From JAFDZO01 sp044226845 (lineage in GTDB: Bacteria > Bacteroidota > Ignavibacteria > Tepidaquicellales > Tepidaquicellaceae), in contig JBGAGG010000013.1 of assembly GCA_044226845.1 (NCBI GenBank), positions 51,462 to 115,461 of the forward strand: a stretch of 64,000 nt of DNA, written 5' to 3'. The notes beneath the pieces are model-generated. The model saw only the letters and a list, made by a program, of their open reading frames with translations, had not been told where the DNA came from and did no database searches. The position numbers were made by a program, and so were the translations under genes. This document shows, in pieces, positions 47,441-55,318 of this stretch (the stretch's first letter is position 1; every line of letters starts with the position of its first letter).

Positions 47441-48337
47441 ATGAAAAAGCTAATTTTGTTATTTTTATTAGCCCTCGCAAATATTACCGTCGCAAAAACA
47501 TCCCTTACAATTAGAAATATCATAAGTGACAATTACATAAACTTAAAATCTTATAAAGTTTATTTAATCTCAAATAAGGATACTCTTATAAAAATAACCT
47601 CAGCTTTTGAGCTTAATGAAAAAGAGATCTTTAAAGACAGTTTAAAATTGTCTTCTGAAAACGAGATAGTCATATTCTATACTAAGAATGATACTAACTG
47701 GAGAGAAGTAAAATATAATTTTAATGTTTATGGTGATGAAAAAGAAATCATAATTGAAACAAACTACAACAGAATTATATTAGAAGAGATAAGTGTTTAT
47801 AGATATTATAAAGCTCCTGCAGAGGTAAAAAAAATTTTAAATTGGAATGAGTTAATAGGGAGCGAACCGGCATTTAAGATAATTAATAATTCATCATTTA
47901 CTTTTTTTAGCTCATTCAATGAGTTCTGGGGAAATACACATAAACTTGAAAATAGTGAATGGATTTTAGAAAGTATTGGAGGTATTTGTGCTACCCGGGG
48001 AGACGGACCTCCCTTTAAACCGGGGGATACTATAATTTCAACCGGAGCAGATTTTATGGGGGATGATTATGCCGTTCAGGAAAAAGGAAAATACAAATAT
48101 GTAGTTCAAATGAGTACAGGGGATGCTCTTAGTTTCGGAAGACCTGTTCCAGAAAATTACCCGGGGAAGAATACATATGATATATATTCTCTTGAAAAGG
48201 AATTTGCAGTCATATGTGATTCAATTCATTATCCAAGATCAAAGTATGAGAAGACAGAAATAAGGGGAATTTCCAATTTAATGCAAAAATTGGTAGAAAA
48301 AGTAATTCTCAGCGAGCCTGCAACAATTAAAAAGTAG
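47441..48337 (+). CDS. Secreted protein of unknown function
   Basis: The 298-residue protein has a signal peptide (MKKLILLFLLALANITVA). The N-terminal part (about 20-115) is beta-rich (KSYKVYLISNKDTLIKITSA, VIIFYTKNDTNWREVKYN). The C-terminal part has FKIINNSSFTFFSSFNEFWG, a glycine-rich GGICATRGDGPPFKPGDT and KGKYKYVVQM, a pattern like Ig-like/secreted beta-sandwich domains. No family is recognised with confidence. No T9SS sorting domain is present. It lies between the repeat island and cmk, and no neighbour suggests a role. Confidence 0.7.
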   Translation: MKKLILLFLLALANITVAKTSLTIRNIISDNYINLKSYKVYLISNKDTLIKITSAFELNEKEIFKDSLKLSSENEIVIFYTKNDTNWREVKYNFNVYGDEKEIIIETNYNRIILEEISVYRYYKAPAEVKKILNWNELIGSEPAFKIINNSSFTFFSSFNEFWGNTHKLENSEWILESIGGICATRGDGPPFKPGDTIISTGADFMGDDYAVQEKGKYKYVVQMSTGDALSFGRPVPENYPGKNTYDIYSLEKEFAVICDSIHYPRSKYEKTEIRGISNLMQKLVEKVILSEPATIKK

Positions 48338-48472
48338 TCAGAGAATTTTTCTTCATAAATAATTTGTTTTATTTAAGAAATACAACAACTTCCCGCCCCT
48401 CTCCTCTCCCTTGAAAAAATCATAAATAATTGTTAAATTTAAGGTTTCCAATAAAGAAGACGATTTTTATTT

Positions 48473-49549
48473 GTGAGCGAAAATACTAATGAAAGTACCG
48501 GAAATACTGTGAATGCAAACGAGGTTAAAAGCGACAAAAACGCTGTTGAAAACCAGCCTGCAAATCCACAAATTGAGACTGTAACTGAAAAAGTTACAAC
48601 CCCTGAGAACACACAAGAAGAAGCAAAAGAGGAAGTTCAAAAAGAGATAAGAGAATCATTAAACAATGATTCTAAAACCAACGAGAATAAAAGCGACGAA
48701 GCTAAAGAAGTAGCACAAAGCACAGAAAAGATTAACAAACCTGAGACAGTAAAAGAAACTCCGGCAAAAGAAGCTCCCAAAGAGGAAGTTCAAAAAGAGG
48801 AAATTCAAAACGAGATTCGTGAATCTTTTAATGAATCAACTGCTGAAGCCGAAGAGCAGGAAGTAAAAGCTCCTGAGCCTCCGGTAAATCATTACAACGG
48901 AAACACGGTAGTTGCTATAGACGGTCCTTCCGGAACGGGGAAAAGCACGACTGCAAAGCTTCTTGCAAAAAGACTGAATTACTTATACATAGATAGCGGC
49001 GCAATGTACAGAGCAGTAACGTACAGCGTGCTTCAGAATAAAATTCCTGTTACAGATATTGCAGCGATAATCGAACACACAAAAGGCTTAGATATAGTTT
49101 TAGAAGATGAAAAAGTTTTGCTTAACGGAGAAGATATTTCCACTCCGGTAAGAGGCGTTCAGGTTACATCGAACGTAAGCACGATAAGCGCAATAAAGGA
49201 AGTAAGAGAAATGCTAGTTGCCAAGCAAAGAGAGTATGCAATGACTAACAGCGTAGTAATGGATGGAAGAGATATCGGCACAGTTGTTTTCCCTTACGCT
49301 CAATATAAATATTTTCTTATCTGCGATTTAAAAACAAGAGCAGCAAGAAGACAGCAGGACTTCAGAGACTTAGGACTTGAGATTGCAACGAATAAAATTG
49401 TAATGGAGCTCCGCAAGCGCGATGATATAGACACGAAAAGAGAGGAATCTCCTCTGAGAAAAGCAGATGATGCAGTTGAAGTTGATACAACGAATATGAT
49501 AATCGAAGAGCAGGTTGAGTGTATATATCGGAAGATAGTGCCGAGATAA
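48473..49549 (+). CDS. cmk: Cytidylate kinase with long acidic N-terminal extension
   Basis: GTG start at 48473. The 358-residue protein has a ~144-residue N-terminal extension rich in Glu, Lys and Asn with two copies of the near-repeat EEVQKEIRESLNN / EEIQNEIRESFNE (52-64 and 109-121). The CMK domain starts VVAIDGPSGTGKSTTAKLLA (P-loop 151-158), and contains DSGAMYRAVTY, VVMDGRDIGTVVFP and KRDDIDTKREESPL. CMK phosphorylates CMP and dCMP. The domain is about 214 residues, normal for the family. The extension has no membrane or signal element and is probably disordered. rpsA follows, as in many bacteria. The true start might be further in. Confidence 0.9.
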   Translation: MSENTNESTGNTVNANEVKSDKNAVENQPANPQIETVTEKVTTPENTQEEAKEEVQKEIRESLNNDSKTNENKSDEAKEVAQSTEKINKPETVKETPAKEAPKEEVQKEEIQNEIRESFNESTAEAEEQEVKAPEPPVNHYNGNTVVAIDGPSGTGKSTTAKLLAKRLNYLYIDSGAMYRAVTYSVLQNKIPVTDIAAIIEHTKGLDIVLEDEKVLLNGEDISTPVRGVQVTSNVSTISAIKEVREMLVAKQREYAMTNSVVMDGRDIGTVVFPYAQYKYFLICDLKTRAARRQQDFRDLGLEIATNKIVMELRKRDDIDTKREESPLRKADDAVEVDTTNMIIEEQVECIYRKIVPR

Positions 49550-49734
49550 GTTTTTGGAATGTAGAATTCAGAATGCAGAATTCAGAATTTTTATTATAGA
49601 GTTTCAGATATTGGTTTTTAGTTTTGTTCTTAATACATACTACTAACTACTTTATACTAACACAAGTTTTAGATTTGAGTAAAGACCTTCAAGTTGTATT
49701 TCTGTAGTGCTTTTGCTCACAACTAAAAAACAAG

Positions 49735-49816
49735 CCCGTGAGAGCGGGGATTTATTAACTAAAGCCTTAAGAGACTTTTTAAAAAATCCATAACAAGGAT
49801 TGCAGAATATTTCTGC
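49735..49816 (+). promoter_or_regulatory. Candidate structured leader of rpsA
   Basis: In the 306-bp gap 49550-49855 the leader holds CCCG-TGAGAG-CGGG (49735-49748) and the perfect hairpin GCAGAA-TAT-TTCTGC (49802-49816), the second ending 40 bp before the rpsA ATG. S1 genes are often autoregulated through leader RNA structure. The rest of the gap (49557-49600) is low-complexity sequence of GAATTCAGAAT type that also occurs at 10108 and 14749. The regulatory role is inference. Confidence 0.4.
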
Positions 49817-49855
49817 GAAAGCTCAAGAAGGAAAAACAAAAGGACACAAAATTAA

Positions 49856-51757
49856 ATGAGTGAAACACTAACACAGGACAAGAAAAACGGCGCAGCTACC
49901 GAGGAACTCGAAGCGAAACCGAAGATTGTTAAAGTTAAAAGAATTAAAGGAAATCTTTACAATGAAGATGAGTATGAAGATATGCTCAAGCTTTACGAAA
50001 GAACCTTCAGTGTAATAAAAGAAAACGAAGTTGTTACAGGTAAAATTGTATCTGTAAGCGGCGACGACGTTCTTATCGATATCGGTTCGAAATCAGACGG
50101 AAGAGTTTCTGTAAACGAATTCTCTGACCCGAGCGAAATCATTGTCGGCAATGACATCGAAGTTTTCTTAGAGAAGATTGAAGATAAAGAAGGTCAATTA
50201 GTGCTTTCCAAAAAGAAAGCTGATTCCATTAAGATGTGGGATAGAATTGTTGACTCATGGAAGAACGGTACAATTGTTAAGGGTAGATGCGTAAGAAGAA
50301 TCAAGGGTGGTTTCGTTGTAGATTTAAGCGGACTTTCAGCATTCTTGCCAGGCTCGCAAATCGATACAAAGCCTATCAGAGATTACGATGAATACATCGG
50401 TAAAGTAATGGAATTCAAAGTTATCAAAGTTAACAATCTTAACGAAAATATTATCATTTCTCATAAGGTCATTATCGAAGAAGGTATGGCCGGACAAAGA
50501 GAAGAGCTGTTGAAGACTATCGAAAAAGGAATGAAGCTGAAAGCAACTGTAAAAGCTATTACAGATTTCGGTGTATTCGTTGACTTAGGCGGTCTTGACG
50601 GTTTAATTCATATCACAGATTTATCATGGGGAAGAATCACACATCCTACAGATGTTGTTAAGCTTGACCAGGATATCGAAGTATATGTACTTGAGTTCGA
50701 TAAAGAAAAACAAAGAGTATACCTTGGCCTGAAACAGTTAATGGCTCATCCATGGGACTCTGTAAAAGATAAATACAAGATCGGCGATAAAGTATCAGGT
50801 AAAGTTGTATCTTTAACTGACTACGGCGCCTTTATTGAAATTGAAAAAGGTATCGAAGGCTTGATTCACATCAGTGAAATGAGCTGGACACAACACGTAA
50901 CAAACCCGACCCAGTGTGTAAACATGGGACAGGTTGTTGAAGCGCAAATTTTAACAATAGATTCAGAAAACAGAAAACTTTCATTAGGTATTAAACAATT
51001 AACACCTAATCCTTGGCAGTCATTGCTTGAAAGATTCCCTGTTGGCACAAAGCACAAAGGGAAGATCTGCAACATCACAGGCTTCGGCGTATTTGTTGAG
51101 CTTGAAGAAGGTGTTGACGGATTAGTTCACATCTCTGACTTATCATGGACAAAGAAGATATTCGATATCAACGAACACTACAAAGTGGGTGATGAAATAG
51201 AAGTTGTTATCTTAGGTGTTGACGTTGCTAACCAAAGAATTTCACTTGGAAGAAAACAATTGTTTGAAAATCCATGGGAAACTTTAGCTGATACATATAA
51301 AGTAGGAACAGATGCAGATGCAAAAATTATTAAAGCTATCGATAAAGGATTGATCGTCGAGCTTCCGAACGAAGTTGATTCATTCATCCCTGCATCACAG
51401 TTAGCTGCTAATAATATCAGAAACTTTGCCGAGCTTTTCAAAGCAGGTGACTCTCTTAAAGCAAGAGTTATCGATGTGGATAAGAACAATAAAAAGATCG
51501 TTCTTTCTGTAATCGATTACTTAAAAGATAAAGAGCAGGATGAAATCGATGCTTATGTAACAAAGTTCAACATTCCGAAGAAATTCGCAGCGAAGGACAT
51601 TGCAGATAAGACAAGAACATACGAAGCAGAACAAATTGATTTCAAGATTGAAGATATAATCGGTGAAGACGTTCCGGAAGCAAATCATCCTCCGGTAATA
51701 ATTGACCCGACTGCCCCTGCTGCACCGGAAGTTCCGGCTGAAGCACCAAAGGCATAA
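49856..51757 (+). CDS. rpsA: 30S ribosomal protein S1
   Basis: The 633-residue protein has six S1 RNA-binding motifs. They start around residue 60 (VVTGKIVSVSGDDVLIDIGS), 140 (KGRCVRRIKGGFVVDLSG), 225 (LKATVKAITDFGVFVDLGG), 310 (VSGKVVSLTDYGAFIEIEKG), 400 (HKGKICNITGFGVFVELEEG) and 485 (ADAKIIKAIDKGLIVELPNE). The family is usually 550-590 residues, so the acidic C-terminal tail (VIIDPTAPAAPEVPAEAPKA) is somewhat longer. S1 unfolds mRNA and is essential on ribosomes of this group. It follows cmk, the common order. It has its own leader and terminator. Confidence 0.97.
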   Translation: MSETLTQDKKNGAATEELEAKPKIVKVKRIKGNLYNEDEYEDMLKLYERTFSVIKENEVVTGKIVSVSGDDVLIDIGSKSDGRVSVNEFSDPSEIIVGNDIEVFLEKIEDKEGQLVLSKKKADSIKMWDRIVDSWKNGTIVKGRCVRRIKGGFVVDLSGLSAFLPGSQIDTKPIRDYDEYIGKVMEFKVIKVNNLNENIIISHKVIIEEGMAGQREELLKTIEKGMKLKATVKAITDFGVFVDLGGLDGLIHITDLSWGRITHPTDVVKLDQDIEVYVLEFDKEKQRVYLGLKQLMAHPWDSVKDKYKIGDKVSGKVVSLTDYGAFIEIEKGIEGLIHISEMSWTQHVTNPTQCVNMGQVVEAQILTIDSENRKLSLGIKQLTPNPWQSLLERFPVGTKHKGKICNITGFGVFVELEEGVDGLVHISDLSWTKKIFDINEHYKVGDEIEVVILGVDVANQRISLGRKQLFENPWETLADTYKVGTDADAKIIKAIDKGLIVELPNEVDSFIPASQLAANNIRNFAELFKAGDSLKARVIDVDKNNKKIVLSVIDYLKDKEQDEIDAYVTKFNIPKKFAAKDIADKTRTYEAEQIDFKIEDIIGEDVPEANHPPVIIDPTAPAAPEVPAEAPKA

Positions 51758-51793
51758 TCAAATTCAAAAAATTAATTCGCTTTAATAAATACA

Positions 51794-51829
51794 AAATCCC
51801 TTCAGGTGAAATCTTGAAGGGATTTTTTA
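51794..51829 (+). terminator. Terminator of rpsA
   Basis: The stem AAATCCCTTCA / TGAAGGGATTT with a 10-nt loop is followed by a T-rich tract (TTTTTTATT). It starts 37 bp after the stop. Confidence 0.88.
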
Positions 51830-51868
51830 TTGGGGGAAATGGAAGCTCTCATTTAATGGAAGGTTCTC

Positions 51869-51937
51869 AATCCCAAACTCCTGTTTGGGATTATTATAAG
51901 GCAAGGGTTGGCAAAGAACTATCAACCTGACAGGTTG
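51869..51937. repeat. Two palindromes between rpsA and the GNAT gene
   Basis: The perfect 10-bp arms AATCCCAAAC / GTTTGGGATT with a TCCT loop lie at 51869-51892. CAACCTGACAGGTTG lies at 51923-51937, a short palindrome containing the ACCTGACAGG arm seen at 10148 and 14585. Both lie between convergent genes. Confidence 0.7.
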
Positions 51938-51940
51938 TTA

Positions 51941-52426
51941 TCAATTGAGTTCAAAATCTATCTCCATTTTTATATTACTTCTCTTCCACGGTACATTTCC
52001 CATGGGGACTACGACGAATCCTAATTTTTTATACAGCTCAACTGCCTCAGCAGAGTTTTCTCTGTTTGAGTGCAGAATTATTTTCTTTGCACCGAGCTCT
52101 TTTGCTTTGTTTACTGTTGCTTCGCCGAGCAGATATCCGATTTTCAATCCGCGATAGTTTTTATCTACTCCCATTTTAGTAAGCTCGTAAATGCCGTCAC
52201 CTTCATTTGTAAGCGAGCAGGTGCCGACGAGTTCATCTCCGTACTGAGCCATAAAAATATGCCCGCCGGGATTTAAGATATGTTCATCGGGATTATCTAA
52301 GACGAGTAAATCTACCTCTTCAACTTCATACCTGTCGCTTATCCAGTCTATGTTTATTTTTCTGAATGCCTCGTGATGCGAAGGTGTGTAATCTATTATT
52401 TGTACTGATTGATTTTCTTTTTCCAT
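51941..52426 (-). CDS. GNAT-family N-acetyltransferase
   Basis: The start was placed at the ATG at 52424-52426 (MEKENQSVQIIDYTPSHHEA); a longer reading to 52507 adds an unlikely cysteine-rich stretch. The 161-residue protein has the GNAT motifs GHIFMAQYGDELVGTCSL, TKMGVDKNYRGLKIGYLLGE (acetyl-CoA loop RGxxIGxxL) and ILHSNRENSAEAVELYKKLG. It transfers an acetyl group from acetyl-CoA to an unknown amine. It stands alone, convergent with rpsA. Confidence 0.9.
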   Translation of the reverse strand: MEKENQSVQIIDYTPSHHEAFRKINIDWISDRYEVEEVDLLVLDNPDEHILNPGGHIFMAQYGDELVGTCSLTNEGDGIYELTKMGVDKNYRGLKIGYLLGEATVNKAKELGAKKIILHSNRENSAEAVELYKKLGFVVVPMGNVPWKRSNIKMEIDFELN

Positions 52427-52495
52427 GCATAAAACTACTTTAAATAGATTAAGAAGACAACCGTTTTTTGAGCAGGAAATTTTTTCGGATAAAAA

Positions 52496-52527
52496 AAATC
52501 TCCGCAAGTATTAACCTGCGGAGATTT
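52496..52527 (-). terminator. Terminator after the Ycf48-like T9SS gene
   Basis: The stem AAATCTCCGCA / TGCGGAGATTT with a 10-nt loop is followed on the minus strand by TTTTTTTATC. It lies 27 bp beyond the stop. Confidence 0.85.
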
Positions 52528-52553
52528 ATAAAAAAACTTAATTGTTAAAAAAT

Positions 52554-54983
52554 TTATTTTACTAAAATCATTTTTATTGAGTTTGTATAATTTTCTGAAT
52601 TCATTCTGCAAATGTAAACTCCCGATGATAATGATTCTCCATTGAAATCCACTTCATAATTTCCTTCAGCGTGTCTTCCCGAAAATAAATTCTTCACTAA
52701 TCTTCCGCTGATATCGTAAACATTTAAGTTTACAAATGAAGCTACAGGAACAGAGTAAGAAATTTTTGTAACAGGATTGAATGGATTTGGAAAATTCTGA
52801 TTCAGTTTAAACTCTTTCGGAACTTCAGAGCTTACCGGCAGAACTGCTACAGGCAGAACTGCTGCATATTGTTTTAATTTTGTAACACTGTTAAGACTTC
52901 CTGCACCTCTTGCAACAATTACCGCAACTATTACAGAGGCAGTTTCTCCCGGAGCTAATGATGAAGGACCTAAGTTCATAAAAAATCTTGCGTCTGCATT
53001 GAGAGATGAATTCCATCCTGAGTTTGTCTGCGGATCTCCGTTGTAAACAAATTTTCTAGGTAAGCCCTGATACAGATAAGCTTCTCCGCATCTGTTAAAA
53101 CCTTTCTGATAATTCCGGAACTGAGGAGTTGAACTTGGATCCTGAATGCACGAAGTAGTGCCGCTTCCCGGATTATAAAAAGGCACGCATGATGTAAGTG
53201 TAAATCCGTTTGAAGCAGAAATAAATTTATAACCAACTGCAGGTGATGTGTTTCCGTAACCGGGATCTGTAAGAACTCCGTTATAACCGTAAGCAATACC
53301 TAATGCACTGTCACTGCCCATTTTATCATCCGTGGTAACTGTACCGATATCGGGATCTACAATTAATGAGATATATGCATTGCTCCAGGCAGCTGAGTTT
53401 TTATTTGTAATATCTATTTTATAATAAATAGCATCTTTTCTTAAATCATCATTAAAAGAGTATGAATAGATTTTCATTTCTGCTTTTAAAGGTACGGGAC
53501 TAAAAGATGAAGTACTCCTTACTGCATCAGTTACAGTTAAAAATGTAGACTGGTTTCCTGTAAGTAATGGCTGGCTGCCGTTAACAGGCGCCCCCTGTGA
53601 TACAGGCCATCGGTCCCAGTCGGGTACACCGGTACCATCACCTGTTTTTATCTGATACAATCCATATTCGCCCAGTCTGCTTCCGGTTTCATTACCGGCA
53701 CCGTCGTACTTACCGGGATGAAAATCTGTAAAGTTATATGATTCACTTAAAAGTGTATCTCCGTTTACTACTCCGCTGATAGCAATTGAGGAATTGAAAA
53801 GACAATAATTATTGCTGCCTTTGGGATATTCAAATCCCGGTGAGTTGTTGCCGCGCGAAGAAGTAAGCTGTGCGTATGCATTTGTGTAATTATTAATGTT
53901 GTTCGAATTCTGATATTTATAATAATCTGCAAAGAAAGGATTTACAAGGTTACCAATGCCCGTTGTTGTTTTATATAAATAATCATATTCTGTTCCTGTG
54001 TATCCGGTTGACTGGTCAGTAAAGAAAGAGAACATCGTTCTGTCTTCAGTTAGTAATCTGTAGTCTGAAGGATTGAACCAGGTCGCGCCGCCGTTAGTAG
54101 TTTTAACAATTCCTGAAGGATATTGATTAACTGCATAATAGTTTGCATAGCCTGTTGTTTCATCGAAGAATTTTACATTCGATGGTGCTTTTCCTGAAGT
54201 ATCATTTGAGTATAAAATAGCCCAGTTAAGTCCGCCGTTAGTTGTCTTCCAGCTTTTACCTTTTATTGAAGGTACTGAGGAGGATTTTTTACTGTAAAGC
54301 CATCCTGTATTATTATTCATAAAATAAAATTCTGTCAGTAATGAATCGGACATTGTATTTACCCAGCTGCTGCCTGAATTCGTTGATACAAAAAATCCTG
54401 AGCGGTTTATTCCGTATCCGTTAGTTCCTGAAAAAAATTTTATTTTTGTGAAGCCGTTTGCAGCATTAACCGAAGTCCATGTAGTACCTCCGTTAGTTGT
54501 CTGATATGTTTTATTTGTAACAAGTGCATTATCAGTTGATATCCAGCCTGTTAATGCATTAACAAAACTAATTCTCCATCGCATTTGTGTAGTAGGCACA
54601 GCCGGTGTATTAAGCACCGTCCAGGTATTGCCCCCGGTTAGTGTTCTTATCACCTGACCTGAATCGCACGAAGCGAAAAGAGTAAGAGTATTAACCAGTT
54701 CTAATTCTCTTATATAGAAAGCATTATCCGGAGATATTCTATACCAATTAGCTCCGCTATTTGTAGTTTTGTAAACAGCGCCCGGAAAACTTGAAAACGA
54801 ATAACTGCCTCCGGCTAAATAACCGGTATTGGCATCTGAAAATTGTACAGAAGTAGGATATAAGTATACTCCGGAATCGGAAGGATTTATGACCTGCTGT
54901 TTTATCCATTGGGCATTTACCGAACTATGGACTGATAATGAGACGAAAAAAACAAGAAGTAACTGCCAGATAGTTTTATTCAT
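52554..54983 (-). CDS. T9SS-exported protein with Ycf48/BNR-like propeller blades
   Basis: The 809-residue protein has a signal peptide (to VNAQ). The N-terminal ~330 residues form propeller blades each ending in the Ycf48/BNR pattern, for example AVYKTTNSGANWYRI, QVIRTLTGGNTWTVL, TYQTTNGGTTWTSV, FFVSTNSGSSWVNT, SWKTTNGGLNWAI and IVKTTNGGATWF. The later part (about 340-720) is beta-rich with a PxxFMNLGPSSLAPGE block typical of cargo of this clade. The sorting domain is FKLNQNFPNPFNPVT ending KMILVK. Such propellers may bind or hydrolyse glycans, but no catalytic residue is assigned. Confidence 0.85.
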   Translation of the reverse strand: MNKTIWQLLLVFFVSLSVHSSVNAQWIKQQVINPSDSGVYLYPTSVQFSDANTGYLAGGSYSFSSFPGAVYKTTNSGANWYRISPDNAFYIRELELVNTLTLFASCDSGQVIRTLTGGNTWTVLNTPAVPTTQMRWRISFVNALTGWISTDNALVTNKTYQTTNGGTTWTSVNAANGFTKIKFFSGTNGYGINRSGFFVSTNSGSSWVNTMSDSLLTEFYFMNNNTGWLYSKKSSSVPSIKGKSWKTTNGGLNWAILYSNDTSGKAPSNVKFFDETTGYANYYAVNQYPSGIVKTTNGGATWFNPSDYRLLTEDRTMFSFFTDQSTGYTGTEYDYLYKTTTGIGNLVNPFFADYYKYQNSNNINNYTNAYAQLTSSRGNNSPGFEYPKGSNNYCLFNSSIAISGVVNGDTLLSESYNFTDFHPGKYDGAGNETGSRLGEYGLYQIKTGDGTGVPDWDRWPVSQGAPVNGSQPLLTGNQSTFLTVTDAVRSTSSFSPVPLKAEMKIYSYSFNDDLRKDAIYYKIDITNKNSAAWSNAYISLIVDPDIGTVTTDDKMGSDSALGIAYGYNGVLTDPGYGNTSPAVGYKFISASNGFTLTSCVPFYNPGSGTTSCIQDPSSTPQFRNYQKGFNRCGEAYLYQGLPRKFVYNGDPQTNSGWNSSLNADARFFMNLGPSSLAPGETASVIVAVIVARGAGSLNSVTKLKQYAAVLPVAVLPVSSEVPKEFKLNQNFPNPFNPVTKISYSVPVASFVNLNVYDISGRLVKNLFSGRHAEGNYEVDFNGESLSSGVYICRMNSENYTNSIKMILVK

Positions 54984-55318
54984 AAGGAATAGTTAAAATT
55001 ATGTAATAATATAAATTATATACATTAATACAAATAAAGTTCCTAAAATTATTTAATTAAATAAAATCAAATATTTTTCCCTATTTTTCAGGCTTTTTGT
55101 ACTTAAAATAGATGAAAGAACTTCTTATTATTTTTTTGTGCAGTTAATTCTTCAAATTTAAAAAGACACTTGTTTAAAATTCTCTCTAATCTAATGCCTT
55201 GAATAAAACCCATTTTACAAATATTTTAAAAGGAACCTTTACATACATTCTTACATTTAATATATTATAATATATCATATCGGAGACTCTATACCTTTTC
55301 TATAAATAATTACACATT
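54984..55318. other. AT-rich intergenic region upstream of the SprE/PorW-like gene
   Basis: This 335-bp gap between divergent genes holds no ORF. It is very AT-rich and contains the perfect 16-bp palindrome ATATATTATAATATAT at 55260-55275, about 45 bp before the TTG start. It probably holds both promoters; the palindrome could be a protein site or just low complexity. Confidence 0.45.
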
